From Pseudomonas sp. SCB32 (GTDB taxonomy: Bacteria; Pseudomonadota; Gammaproteobacteria; Pseudomonadales; Pseudomonadaceae), in contig NZ_CP045118.1 in the NCBI RefSeq assembly GCF_009189165.1, forward strand, positions 4,650,001 to 4,714,000: a DNA stretch of 64,000 bases. Direction: 5' to 3'. The translations under genes were made by a program, and so were the position numbers. A model generated the notes under the pieces. It was not told where the DNA came from. It did not search any database and saw only the letters and a list, made by a program, of their open reading frames with translations. Every line of letters begins with the position of its first letter. Positions within the stretch are counted from its first letter, which is position 1. Shown here in pieces: positions 19,958-27,856 of this stretch.

Positions 19958-20005
19958 TGTAGGAGCGGGCCATGCGCGCGATCGCGGGCATGGCCCGCTC
20001 CTACA
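19958..20005. repeat. Family B REP-like palindrome
   Basis: A 48-base palindrome, tgtaggagcgggccatg ... catggcccgctcctaca, sits 15 bases after the stop of the minus-strand small gene and could protect that transcript's 3' end. Confidence 0.85.
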
Positions 20006-20019
20006 GGAAAATTACGAAC

Positions 20020-20304
20020 TCAGAACCCATCCAGATCGATCAGCTCTCCCTCAAAGAGAATCGACCCACCCTCCTCGTTCGCCTCGCCGCCCTTGATCTC
20101 ACCGTAATAGGACAGCCCATTCTCCAGCGTCACGCAGACATGGGTCGGCTCATCCGGCGCATCCAGCTGGCCCTTGAAGCGCAGCTCGATCACCCCCTCC
20201 TCCGGAGCACTGAGGCTGATGGTGACCCGGGCGTTGTCCACCGCTTCGGCTTCGCGGCCCCAGTGCTCGGCGCTGACGGTCACGGTGGCGATTTCCTGTT
20301 TCAT
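20020..20304 (-). CDS. Hypothetical 94-residue acidic protein
   Basis: The predicted protein is acidic and beta-rich (RVTISLSAPEEGVIELRFKGQL, GGSILFEGELIDLDGF), has no signal or membrane segment and matches no family I know. The frame is open to 20556, but the ATG at 20304 has GGAGA about ten bases upstream and starts the ordered part. It is divergent from the DUF1185 gene. Confidence 0.6.
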   Translation of the reverse strand: MKQEIATVTVSAEHWGREAEAVDNARVTISLSAPEEGVIELRFKGQLDAPDEPTHVCVTLENGLSYYGEIKGGEANEEGGSILFEGELIDLDGF

Positions 20305-20504
20305 GCTCGATGGCTCTCCAGACGGCTCCGACGCCATGCGCGCCGGGAAGTGACAACAAGGATACCGCGCCTCGCCACAGCGCCGAAACGCCGGTTTCCC
20401 CCGCCTACCGCTTGTCGCCTGCCCCTCCCCCATCCATACGAACCGCCCGCCAGCGCTGGCTCGGGACACTTCCACCCCAGGGTAATCAGGTCTTGCACAA
20501 AGCG

Positions 20505-20520
20505 TATTATGGTATACCAT
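20505..20520. promoter_or_regulatory. Operator site 1 (TATTATGGTATACCAT)
   Basis: A perfect 12-bp palindrome ATGGTATACCAT lies 51 bases before the DUF1185 gene. It is the first of five copies of the same motif in this locus. The short symmetric form suits a FadR/FCD-type GntR protein such as the one encoded at 24643. Confidence 0.75.
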
Positions 20521-20570
20521 GATACCGAATCCCTTCCCCAACCCAGCCGAAGTCACAACTGGAGCGACCC

Positions 20571-21161
20571 ATGAGTTTCGAGATTCGCAAGATCGTCACC
20601 TACAGCGAGCAGACCTTCATCGAAGCCGGCAAGGCCACCGATACCCCGGTGACCATGGTCGGCCTGGCCGTGGTGATCAAGAACCCCTGGGCCGGTCGCG
20701 GCTTCGTCGAAGACCTCAAGCCCGAGATCAAGGCCAACTGCTCCGACCTGGGCGCGCTGATGGTCGAGCGCCTGACCGCCGCCATCGGTGGCGCTGACAA
20801 GATCCAGGCCTACGGCAAGGCCGCCGTGGTCGGCGCCGATGGCGAGATCGAGCACGCCTCCGCCGTCATCCACACCCTGCGTTTCGGCAACCACTACCGC
20901 AAGGCGGTCGATGCCAAGAGCTACCTGAGCTTCACCAACAAGCGCGGCGGCCCGGGCACCTCGATCCAGATCCCGATGATGCACAAGGACGACGAAGGCC
21001 TGCGTTCGCACTACATCACCCTGGAAATGCAGATCGAAGACGCCCCGCGCGCCGATGAAATCGTGGTGGTACTGGGTGCCGCCGACGGTGGCCGCCTGCA
21101 CCCGCGCATTGGCAACCGTTACATCGACCTGGAAGAGCTGGCTGCCGAACAGGCTCAGTGA
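20571..21161 (+). CDS. DUF1185 (PF06684) 'amino acid synthesis' family protein
   Basis: The 196-residue protein matches the DUF1185 family by its length and by the conserved tail RSHYITLEMQIEDAPRADEIVVVLGAADGGRLHPRIGNRY. Structures of this family show a variant of the chorismate-mutase/YjgF-like fold, and a role in amino-acid metabolism was only suggested; the real reaction is unknown. It is the first gene behind operator site 1 and is followed after 23 bases by the hydrolase gene. In this setting I infer a step comparable to the deamination or hydrolysis done by YjgF-fold proteins in ring-opening pathways. Confidence 0.85.
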   Translation: MSFEIRKIVTYSEQTFIEAGKATDTPVTMVGLAVVIKNPWAGRGFVEDLKPEIKANCSDLGALMVERLTAAIGGADKIQAYGKAAVVGADGEIEHASAVIHTLRFGNHYRKAVDAKSYLSFTNKRGGPGTSIQIPMMHKDDEGLRSHYITLEMQIEDAPRADEIVVVLGAADGGRLHPRIGNRYIDLEELAAEQAQ

Positions 21162-21184
21162 TCCACACCGTGCAGGAGCGCTCC

Positions 21185-22018
21185 ATGATTCGGCTCACCG
21201 CTGAACGCACACCGGCCGGCACCAGTTACCTGGCGACCGGCCAGGGCCACCCCGTGGTACTGATCCACGGCGTCGGCCTGAACAAGGAAATGTGGGGAGG
21301 CCAGATCGTCGGCCTGGCGCCGCAATTCCAGGTCATCGCCTACGACATGCTTGGCCATGGCGCGAGTCAGCGTCCGCAGCCGGACTGTGGGCTGGTCGGC
21401 TATGCCGACCAGCTGCGCGAGCTGCTCGACCACCTCGGTGTGTCCCGCGCGACGGTCATCGGCTTCTCCATGGGCGGTCTGGTGGCGCGGGCATTCGCCC
21501 TGCACTGTCCCGAGCGCCTCGAAGGCCTGGTGATCCTCAACAGCGTGTTCAACCGCAGCGCCGAACAGCGCGCCGGCGTGATCGAACGGACCCGCCAGGC
21601 CGCCGAGCACGGCCCGGACGCCAACGCCGAGGCGGCCCTGTCGCGCTGGTTCAGCCGCGAGTACCAGGCCGCCAACCCGGCGCAGATCGCCGCGATCCGC
21701 CAGACGCTTGCGAGCAATGACCCGCAGGGCTATCTGACGACCTACACCCTGTTCGCCACGCAGGACATGTACCGCGTCGACGACCTGGGCAACATCAAGG
21801 TGCCGACCCTGGTCGCCACCGGCGAGCTGGACCCCGGTTCGACGCCGAAGATGGCCACGGAGCTCGCCGAACGCATTCCGGGCGCCAAGGTCAGGGTGCT
21901 CGAAGAACAGCGCCACATGATGCCGGTGGAGTCGCCGCGCCTGGTCAACCAGATGCTGCTCGACTTCCTGCAACAGGCACAGGTTTCCAAGAATCACGTA
22001 CAGGGGAATGTCGCATGA
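21185..22018 (+). CDS. Alpha/beta hydrolase (RutD/PcaD-like)
   Basis: The 277-residue cytoplasmic hydrolase has LIHGVGLNKEMW (oxyanion region), the nucleophile elbow GFSMGG (S95), an acid in GELDPG (D216) and the histidine in EQRHMMP (H244). It looks like RutD, 3-oxoadipate enol-lactonase and related carboxylesterases, so an ester, lactone or carbamate/amide-like intermediate is the likely substrate. The ATG at 21185 has AGGAG at good spacing; its stop overlaps the next start as ATGA. Second gene of the operon. Confidence 0.88.
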   Translation: MIRLTAERTPAGTSYLATGQGHPVVLIHGVGLNKEMWGGQIVGLAPQFQVIAYDMLGHGASQRPQPDCGLVGYADQLRELLDHLGVSRATVIGFSMGGLVARAFALHCPERLEGLVILNSVFNRSAEQRAGVIERTRQAAEHGPDANAEAALSRWFSREYQAANPAQIAAIRQTLASNDPQGYLTTYTLFATQDMYRVDDLGNIKVPTLVATGELDPGSTPKMATELAERIPGAKVRVLEEQRHMMPVESPRLVNQMLLDFLQQAQVSKNHVQGNVA

Positions 22019-23496
22019 CCCTCGCACGCTTCCAGATGTTCATCGATGGCCAGTGGGTCGACGCCATTTCCGGCAAGACCTTCGAGAGCCTCAACCCCGC
22101 CCTGGCACAGCCCTGGGCCGAACTGCCCGATGCCGATGAAGCCGACGTCGAGCGCGCCGTGCAGGCCGCCCAGCGCGCCTTCAACGACCCGGCCTGGCGT
22201 GGCCTCACCGCCACCGCGCGCGGCAAGCTGCTGCGTCGCCTGGGCGACCTGATCGCCGAGAACAAGGAACACCTGGCGCAGCTGGAAAGCCGCGACAACG
22301 GCAAACTGATCCGCGAGACCCGTGGTCAGGTCGGCTACCTGCCGGAGTTCTTCCATTACACCGCCGGTCTTGCGGACAAGCTCGAAGGCGGCACTCTGCC
22401 GCTGGATAAGCCGGACCTGTTCGCCTACACCGTGCACGAGCCGCTAGGCGTGGTCGCTGGGATCATCCCGTGGAACAGCCCGCTGTACCTGACCGCGATC
22501 AAGCTGGCCCCGGCCCTGGCCGCCGGCAACACCATAGTGCTCAAGCCTTCGGAACACGCCTCGGCGACCATCCTCGAACTGGCCCGCCTGGCTACTGAGG
22601 CCGGCTTCCCGGCTGGCGTAGTCAACGTGGTCACCGGCTTCGGCCCGAGCACCGGCGCGGCACTGACCCGCCACCCGCTGGTGCGCAAGATCGCCTTCAC
22701 CGGCGGCGCCGCCACCGCGCGGCACGTGGTGCGCAGCAGCGCGGAGAACTTCGCCAAACTGTCGCTCGAACTGGGCGGCAAGTCGCCCAACATCATCTTC
22801 GCCGACGCCGACCTGGACAGCGCCATCAACGGCGCCGTGGCCGGCATCTACGCCGCCTCAGGGCAGAGCTGCGTCGCCGGTTCGCGCCTGCTGGTGCAGG
22901 ACGAGATCTACGACGAGTTCGTCGCCCGCCTGGTGGAACGCGCCCAACGCATCCGCATCGGCAACCCGCAGGACGAGCAGAGCGAGATGGGCCCCATGGC
23001 CACCGCGCAGCAGCTCGCCGTGGTCGAAGGCCTGGTCGCCGACGCCCTCGCCGAAGGCGCCCGCCTGCGCCTGGGCGGCAAGCGTCCGGACATCGATTCC
23101 GCAGGCTGGTTCTACGAGCCGACCCTGTTCGAGTGCGACAGCAACTCGATGAAGATCATGCAGGAAGAAGTCTTCGGCCCGGTGGCCTCGGTGATTCGTT
23201 TCAAGGACGAAGCCGAAGCGCTCGCCATGGCCAACGACTCGCAGTTCGGCCTTGCCGCCGGCATCTGGACCCGCGACCTGGGTCGCGCCCATCGCATGGC
23301 CCGTGGCGTGCGCAGCGGGATCATCTGGGTCAACACCTACCGCGCGGTGTCCGCCATGGCGCCCATCGGCGGCTTCCACAACAGCGGCTACGGCCGCGAG
23401 AGCGGCATCGATTCGGTGCTGGCCTACACCGAGCTGAAGACGGTGTGGATCAACCTCTCGCAAGCGCCCATGCCCGATCCCTTCGTGATGCGCTAA
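22015..23496 (+). CDS. NAD(P)-dependent aldehyde dehydrogenase
   Basis: The 493-residue enzyme has the general-base glutamate E252 in LELGGKSPN and the nucleophile C286 in SGQSCVAG, with IPWNSPLY, GNTIVLKPSE and the late EVFGPV motif all intact. It oxidises an aldehyde to the acid in the cytoplasm. Its substrate is not fixed by sequence; the neighbours suggest a semialdehyde released after ring or amide cleavage. It overlaps the hydrolase gene by four bases and is 13 bases from the flavin reductase. Confidence 0.9.
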   Translation: MTLARFQMFIDGQWVDAISGKTFESLNPALAQPWAELPDADEADVERAVQAAQRAFNDPAWRGLTATARGKLLRRLGDLIAENKEHLAQLESRDNGKLIRETRGQVGYLPEFFHYTAGLADKLEGGTLPLDKPDLFAYTVHEPLGVVAGIIPWNSPLYLTAIKLAPALAAGNTIVLKPSEHASATILELARLATEAGFPAGVVNVVTGFGPSTGAALTRHPLVRKIAFTGGAATARHVVRSSAENFAKLSLELGGKSPNIIFADADLDSAINGAVAGIYAASGQSCVAGSRLLVQDEIYDEFVARLVERAQRIRIGNPQDEQSEMGPMATAQQLAVVEGLVADALAEGARLRLGGKRPDIDSAGWFYEPTLFECDSNSMKIMQEEVFGPVASVIRFKDEAEALAMANDSQFGLAAGIWTRDLGRAHRMARGVRSGIIWVNTYRAVSAMAPIGGFHNSGYGRESGIDSVLAYTELKTVWINLSQAPMPDPFVMR

Positions 23497-23509
23497 AAGG
23501 AGCGACGAG

Positions 23510-23998
23510 ATGATCGAACCCGGCATCTACAAAGAAGTGATGGGCTCCTTCCCGTCCGGTGTCACCGTGGTCACCACCCTGGACACCAACGGCGAGATCG
23601 TCGGCATCACCGCCAGCGCGTTCAGCGCGCTGTCGATCGAGCCGGCGCTGGTGCTGTTCTGCCCCAACTACGCCTCGGACACCTACCCGATCCTGCGCGA
23701 CAGCAAGCAGTTCGCCATCCACCTGCTGTGTTCCGACCAACAGGCGGAGGCCTACGCCTTCGCCAAAAAGGGCAAGGATAAGGCCAAGGGCATCGAGTGG
23801 CATCTGAGCGAACTGGGCAACCCGCTGCTGAGCAAGGCCACCGCGATCATCGAATGCGAGCTGTGGCGCGAGTACGACGGCGGCGACCACGCGATCATCG
23901 TCGGCGCGGTGAAGAACCTGATCCTGCCGGAGCAGGAGGTCACCCCGATGGTCTATCACCGCGGCAAGCTCGGCGCACTGCCGGTGATAGCCGGATAG
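23510..23998 (+). CDS. Flavin reductase (FMN-binding split-barrel), copy 1
   Basis: The 162-residue protein fits the HpaC/RutF-type flavin reductases that give FMNH2 to a partner monooxygenase. Typical features are MGSFPSGVTVVTT, GITASAFSALS and the C-terminal GAV..L. It is closely similar in nearly every segment to the protein at 34245, showing a duplication within the locus. No monooxygenase is adjacent here; the obvious partner is the luciferase-like protein at 34830. It is followed by a terminator. Confidence 0.9.
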   Translation: MIEPGIYKEVMGSFPSGVTVVTTLDTNGEIVGITASAFSALSIEPALVLFCPNYASDTYPILRDSKQFAIHLLCSDQQAEAYAFAKKGKDKAKGIEWHLSELGNPLLSKATAIIECELWREYDGGDHAIIVGAVKNLILPEQEVTPMVYHRGKLGALPVIAG

Positions 23999-24006
23999 AG
24001 CTTTGC

Positions 24007-24044
24007 AAGGCCGCTCGCCATCACCCTCGGCAGCGGCCTTTTTT
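24007..24044 (+). terminator. Terminator after flavin reductase 1
   Basis: AAGGCCGCT and AGCGGCCTT pair around a 16-base loop and are followed by a T run, ending the first transcription unit of the locus. Confidence 0.8.
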
Positions 24045-24070
24045 ATTCCAGCCTGCGGGCTGATGCTTTT

Positions 24071-24150
24071 CGTAGGAGCGAGCTTGCTCGCGAACGGATT
24101 TCCCGGCGACACCGATGCTGGACGGGTTCGCGAGCAAGCTCGCTCCTACA
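24071..24150. repeat. Family C inverted repeat (80 bp)
   Basis: The arms cgtaggagcgagcttgctcg and its complement lie at 24071-24095 and 24126-24150. Each arm is itself palindromic at gagcttgctc. It separates the terminator from the next gene's Shine-Dalgarno. Confidence 0.85.
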
Positions 24151-24170
24151 GGGATAGAAAGGAGCGACCG

Positions 24171-24560
24171 ATGAGCAACGAGAAATACGAAAAAGGCCTG
24201 GCGATCCGCACCCAGGTGCTGGGCGAGGCCTACGTGAACAAGTCGATCCAGAACGCCGACGACTTCACCCGCCCCCTGCAGGAGCTGGTCACCGAGTACT
24301 GCTGGGGCCACGTCTGGGGCCGGGAGGGCTTATCGCTCAAGGAACGCAGCATGATAAACTTGGCGATGATTTCGGCACTCAACCGCCCTCACGAACTCAA
24401 GCTGCACGTACGCGGGGCCCTGCGCAACGGCCTGTCCCGAGAGCAGATCCGCGAGATCCTCCTGCAGGTCGGCATCTATTGCGGAGTGCCCGCGGCAGTG
24501 GACAGTTTCCGCCTCGCCCGCGAAGCCTTCGCCGAGGCCGACGCCGAGGAACGTGGTTGA
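24171..24560 (+). CDS. Carboxymuconolactone-decarboxylase-family protein (PcaC-like)
   Basis: The 129-residue helical protein carries the PcaC-type core GLSLKERSMINLAMISALNRPHELKLHVRGALRNGLS followed by REILLQVGIYCGVPAA. PcaC decarboxylates gamma-carboxymuconolactone, but the family also holds isomerases, hydrolases and peroxidases. There is no CxxC pair, so it is not AhpD-like. ATG 24171 is preceded by GGAGCG; the frame extends upstream through the repeat but that part is not coding. It sits 82 bases before the regulator. Confidence 0.85.
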   Translation: MSNEKYEKGLAIRTQVLGEAYVNKSIQNADDFTRPLQELVTEYCWGHVWGREGLSLKERSMINLAMISALNRPHELKLHVRGALRNGLSREQIREILLQVGIYCGVPAAVDSFRLAREAFAEADAEERG

Positions 24561-24642
24561 TTGCTGACCCTACTTGACGAGGGAGCCCCTGAGCGTGCTC
24601 CATCGTTCCTCCTACGGACAGCCAGTACACAGAGCGGACCCC

Positions 24643-25395
24643 ATGAAACGCTTGCCACTCGACGATAGCTTCAAGGTCAATCGCAACCCCGTCACACTGC
24701 GCGAAATCGTCCTCGACAAGCTGCGCGGCGCCATCCTGAATTTCCAGCTGCTGCCGGGTGACCGCCTGGTGGAGCGCGACCTGTGCGACCGCCTGGGCGT
24801 GAGCCGCACCTCCGTGCGCGAAGCACTTCGCCACCTGGAGTCCGAGGGCCTGGTGGAGTTCGCCGACGCCAAGGGTCCGCGCGTCGCCATCATCACCCTG
24901 GAAGACGCCGTCGACATCTACGAGCTGCGCTGCGTGCTCGAAGGCCTGATCGTCCAGCTCTTCACCCTCAACGCCAAGGCCCGCGACATCCGCAACCTGG
25001 AGCGCGCGCTGGAGGAAAACCGCAAGGCCCTGGAAGATGGCGAACTGCAACAGGTGATCGAGTCGGTGCAAGGCTTCTACGACGTGCTGCTCGAAGGCTC
25101 GGGCAACCGCACCGCCGCCACCCAGCTGCGCCAGCTGCAGGCGCGCATCAGCTACCTGCGCGCCACCTCCGTATCCCAGGAGAACCGCCGCAGCGCCAGC
25201 AATCAGGAAATGGAACGCATGGTCGAGGCGATCAAGAGCGGCGATCCGGTCGCGGCTCACCAGGCCTCGGTCGATCACGTCCGCGCCGCCGCCAAGGTCG
25301 CCCTGGATTACCTGCGTTCCAAGCAGGATGGCGAAGGCAACGTCCGCGACATCGCCACCCCCATCGCGCTCAAAGAGCCGCGCATCGGACGCTGA
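24643..25395 (+). CDS. GntR/FCD-family transcriptional regulator
   Basis: The 250-residue regulator has an N-terminal winged helix (LCDRLGVSRTSVREALRHLESEGLVEF, about residues 47-73) and a C-terminal all-helical FCD effector domain. It is the only local DNA-binding protein in the locus and is the natural candidate for the five TGGTATACCA-type operators. The start is uncertain: ATG 24643 is used, but GTG 24595 or TTG 24574 behind GAGGGA would add 16-23 residues. It follows the decarboxylase-like gene and precedes the NUDIX gene by four bases. Metabolites of the pathway are the likely inducer. Confidence 0.9.
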   Translation: MKRLPLDDSFKVNRNPVTLREIVLDKLRGAILNFQLLPGDRLVERDLCDRLGVSRTSVREALRHLESEGLVEFADAKGPRVAIITLEDAVDIYELRCVLEGLIVQLFTLNAKARDIRNLERALEENRKALEDGELQQVIESVQGFYDVLLEGSGNRTAATQLRQLQARISYLRATSVSQENRRSASNQEMERMVEAIKSGDPVAAHQASVDHVRAAAKVALDYLRSKQDGEGNVRDIATPIALKEPRIGR

Positions 25396-25399
25396 CGCC

Positions 25400-25963
25400 A
25401 TGACCGCCCCGCGCTTCTGTCCCGCTTGCGGCAGTGGTGGCCTGAGCCGCCAGTGCCCGCCGGGGGATACCCATGAGCGCCTCATCTGCGCGGGCTGCGG
25501 CTACATCCACTACGAGAACCCCAAGGTCATCGCTGGCTGCATCGTCGAGCGCGACGGCAAGTACCTCCTCTGCCAGCGCGCCATCCCGCCGCGCCCCGGC
25601 ACCTGGACCCTGCCGGCCGGCTTCATGGAAAACGGCGAGACCACCGAGCAGGCCGCCCTGCGCGAAGTCTGGGAAGAGACCGGAGTGCGCGCCGACATCG
25701 TTTCGCCCTACTCCATCTTCAGCGTGCCGAAGATCAGCGAGGTCTACATCATCTTCCGCGCCACCGTGATCGAGGAAACCGGCGAGCATGGGCCGGAGTC
25801 CCTGCAGGTGAAATTCTTCGCGCCGGAAGAGATTCCCTGGGACTGCATCTACTACCCGGCGATCCGGCAGATTCTCGAGCGTTACATCGAGGAGCGGCAG
25901 GCGGGGGTGTATGGGATCTACATGGGTAACGATGACACCGGGAAGGTGCATTTCATTCGGTAG
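25400..25963 (+). CDS. Zinc-ribbon NUDIX hydrolase
   Basis: The 187-residue protein starts with a four-cysteine zinc ribbon (CPAC ... CAGC, about residues 7-35) and continues with a NUDIX domain whose box GX5EX7REUXEEXGU is complete (GFMENGETTEQAALREVWEETGV is the region). Such proteins cleave nucleoside-diphosphate-X compounds such as NADH, FAD or ADP-ribose. Placement in a flavin-rich locus makes a flavin or pyridine nucleotide a reasonable but unproven substrate. It starts four bases after the regulator stop and is probably co-translated. Confidence 0.88.
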   Translation: MTAPRFCPACGSGGLSRQCPPGDTHERLICAGCGYIHYENPKVIAGCIVERDGKYLLCQRAIPPRPGTWTLPAGFMENGETTEQAALREVWEETGVRADIVSPYSIFSVPKISEVYIIFRATVIEETGEHGPESLQVKFFAPEEIPWDCIYYPAIRQILERYIEERQAGVYGIYMGNDDTGKVHFIR

Positions 25964-25968
25964 TCTCC

Positions 25969-26017
25969 TGTAGGAGCGCGCCATGCGCGCGATTCGCGGG
26001 CGTGGCCCGCTCCTACG
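25969..26017. repeat. Family B REP-like palindrome
   Basis: A 49-base palindrome (tgtaggagcgcgccatg ... gtggcccgctcctacg) fills the convergent gap between the NUDIX and DUF1330 genes, a typical REP position. Confidence 0.85.
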
Positions 26018-26026
26018 AGGAGCCAG

Positions 26027-26320
26027 TCAGCCCTCGATCCCCTCCACGATGACAATCTCCGCCTTCGCCACGCCCTGCCGGTGCGCGCAGGCCTCCTGGT
26101 ATTCCGCCGAGCGGTAGCAGGCCACCGCCTGCTCGAAGGAATTGAACTCGATCACCACGCTACGCTGAGGAGTAGCCCTGCCCTCCAGCGCTTCGGCGCG
26201 CCCGCCGCGGGCGAGGAATTTGCCGCCGTAGCGGGCGAAGGCCGCCGGGGCACGGCGGGTGTATTCGCTGTACTGCTCGGGATCGGTGATGTCGACGTGG
26301 GCGATCCAGTAAGCCTTCAT
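26027..26320 (-). CDS. DUF1330-family protein
   Basis: The 97-residue protein has the family's shape: MKAYWIAHVDITDPEQYSEY, KFLARGG, and VVIEFNSFEQAVACYRSAEYQ, a dimeric alpha/beta-barrel (ferredoxin-like) fold. No enzymatic activity is assigned to the family. It is divergent from the ribBX gene and shares the gap with operator site 2, so it is probably part of the same regulon. Confidence 0.88.
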   Translation of the reverse strand: MKAYWIAHVDITDPEQYSEYTRRAPAAFARYGGKFLARGGRAEALEGRATPQRSVVIEFNSFEQAVACYRSAEYQEACAHRQGVAKAEIVIVEGIEG

Positions 26321-26373
26321 GCTGACCTCTGCGGTTCTGGTTGCTATGGCGAGTTCTGTTTGGACAATAAAGG

Positions 26374-26388
26374 TATTATGGTATACCA
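26374..26388. promoter_or_regulatory. Operator site 2 (TATTATGGTATACCA)
   Basis: The 15-base motif includes the perfect palindrome TGGTATACCA. It lies 36 bases before ribBX and 53 bases before the divergent DUF1330 start, able to control both. Confidence 0.8.
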
Positions 26389-26424
26389 GATTACCCCTCC
26401 ATTGATCCAGCCGAGTACCGCACC

Positions 26425-27534
26425 ATGCCGTTCGACCGCATCGAAGACATCATCGAAGACTACCGCCAGGGCAAGATGGTGCTCCTGGTCGACGACGAAG
26501 ACCGCGAAAACGAAGGCGACCTGCTGCTCGCCGCCGAGCGCTGCACGCCGGACGCGATCAACTTCATGGCTCGCGAGGCGCGTGGGCTGATCTGCCTGAC
26601 CCTGACCGACGAGCACTGCGACCGCCTGGGCCTGGAGCAGATGGTGCCGGCCAACGGCAGCGTCTATTCCACTGCCTTCACCGTTTCCATCGAGGCCGCC
26701 ACCGGGGTCTCCACCGGCATTTCCGCCGCCGACCGCTCGCACACCGTGCTCACCGCCGTGGCGCCGAATGCGCGCGTCGAAGACCTGGTGCAGCCCGGCC
26801 ACATCTTCCCCCTGCGCGCCCGCGAAGGCGGCGTGCTGACCCGCGCCGGGCATACCGAGGCGGGCTGCGACCTGGCGCGCCTGGCCGGGATGACGCCGGC
26901 CTCGGTCATCGTCGAAGTGATGAACGACGACGGCAGCATGGCCCGGCGACCGGACCTGGAAGTCTTCGCCAAGCGCCACGGCATCCGCATCGGCACCATC
27001 GCCGACCTGATCCACTACCGCCTGAGCAACGAGCACACCGTCGCGCGTATCGGCGAGAGCGAATTGCCGACCGTGCACGGCACCTTCCGCCTGGTCACCT
27101 ACGAGGACCGCATCGAAGGCGGCGTGCACATGGCCATGGTGATGGGCGACATCAAGCGCGAAGACCCGACCCTGGTGCGCGTGCACGTGATCGACCCGCT
27201 GCGCGACCTGGTCGGCGCCGAGTACACCGGGCCGAAGAACTGGACGCTCTGGGCCGCCCTGCAGAAGGTCGCCGAAGTCGGCCACGGCGTGGTGGTGGTA
27301 CTGGCCAACAACGAATCTTCCCAGGCGCTGCTGGCCCGCGTGCCGCAGCTGACCCAGGCGCCACGGCAGTTCACCCGCTCGCAGTCGCGCATCTACTCCG
27401 AGGTCGGCACTGGCGCGCAGATCCTCCAGGACCTCGGCGTCGGCAAGATCCGCCACCTGGGTGCGCCGCTGAAATACGCCGGCCTCACCGGCTACGACCT
27501 GGAAGTGGTGGAAACCCTGCCTTTCGAAGGCTGA
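26425..27534 (+). CDS. ribB: RibBX-type 3,4-dihydroxy-2-butanone-4-phosphate synthase
   Basis: Residues 1 to about 205 form a complete RibB domain ([27 protein letters not shown]), which converts ribulose 5-phosphate to the four-carbon riboflavin precursor. The C-terminal half aligns in position with GTP cyclohydrolase II, but the zinc-cysteine signature (ECLTGD...CDCG) is absent and replaced by [19 protein letters not shown]. Such RibBX hybrids are known to lack GTP cyclohydrolase activity. It stands alone behind operator site 2, away from any rib operon, suggesting that flavin supply is raised when the flavin-dependent pathway is switched on. Confidence 0.9.
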   Translation: MPFDRIEDIIEDYRQGKMVLLVDDEDRENEGDLLLAAERCTPDAINFMAREARGLICLTLTDEHCDRLGLEQMVPANGSVYSTAFTVSIEAATGVSTGISAADRSHTVLTAVAPNARVEDLVQPGHIFPLRAREGGVLTRAGHTEAGCDLARLAGMTPASVIVEVMNDDGSMARRPDLEVFAKRHGIRIGTIADLIHYRLSNEHTVARIGESELPTVHGTFRLVTYEDRIEGGVHMAMVMGDIKREDPTLVRVHVIDPLRDLVGAEYTGPKNWTLWAALQKVAEVGHGVVVVLANNESSQALLARVPQLTQAPRQFTRSQSRIYSEVGTGAQILQDLGVGKIRHLGAPLKYAGLTGYDLEVVETLPFEG

Positions 27535-27550
27535 TCCGTTCGTCCGCTCG

Positions 27551-27585
27551 CCGTGCTGGCGCTTCGCCAGAAATTTCCAGCACGG
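27551..27585 (+). terminator. Hairpin after ribBX
   Basis: CCGTGCTGG and CCAGCACGG form a 9-bp stem 14 bases after the stop, with no U run directly after it. It may be a weak terminator or stabilising hairpin. Confidence 0.45.
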
Positions 27586-27705
27586 TCAGCCCAGGAAAAC
27601 TTTTCCTTTTTCAATCAACAACCTGAGCAATACGAGGAGAGACGCGGGTTTCACCCAGTCTTCGCTGCCACGATGGCCGGTGTCGCCGAGGACTTGCGGA
27701 AAGTT

Positions 27706-27720
27706 TGGAATACCATAATA
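27706..27720 (-). promoter_or_regulatory. Operator site 3 (TATTATGGTATTCCA, reverse)
   Basis: On the minus strand the sequence reads TATTATGGTATTCCA, one base from the other copies. It lies in the 322-base gap between ribBX and the ABC importer, about 137 bases before the binding-protein gene. Nothing else is recognised in this gap apart from the hairpin above. Confidence 0.75.
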
Positions 27721-27856
27721 TGACATTCCGTAGGCCTTACTTTTTCCACCAGTCAGCGCGCCTCACCGACGCTGCCTGAAACGCTACGGCTACCTGCTCC
27801 AGACAAGCGGTCCACGAAGTCCGCTGTTAACAAACACAACAACGAGGGCAAGCAAG

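Noticed and set aside
26425..27534. Bifunctional RibBA
   Set aside because: The C-terminal half lacks the cysteine signature needed by GTP cyclohydrolase II, so only RibB activity is supported.
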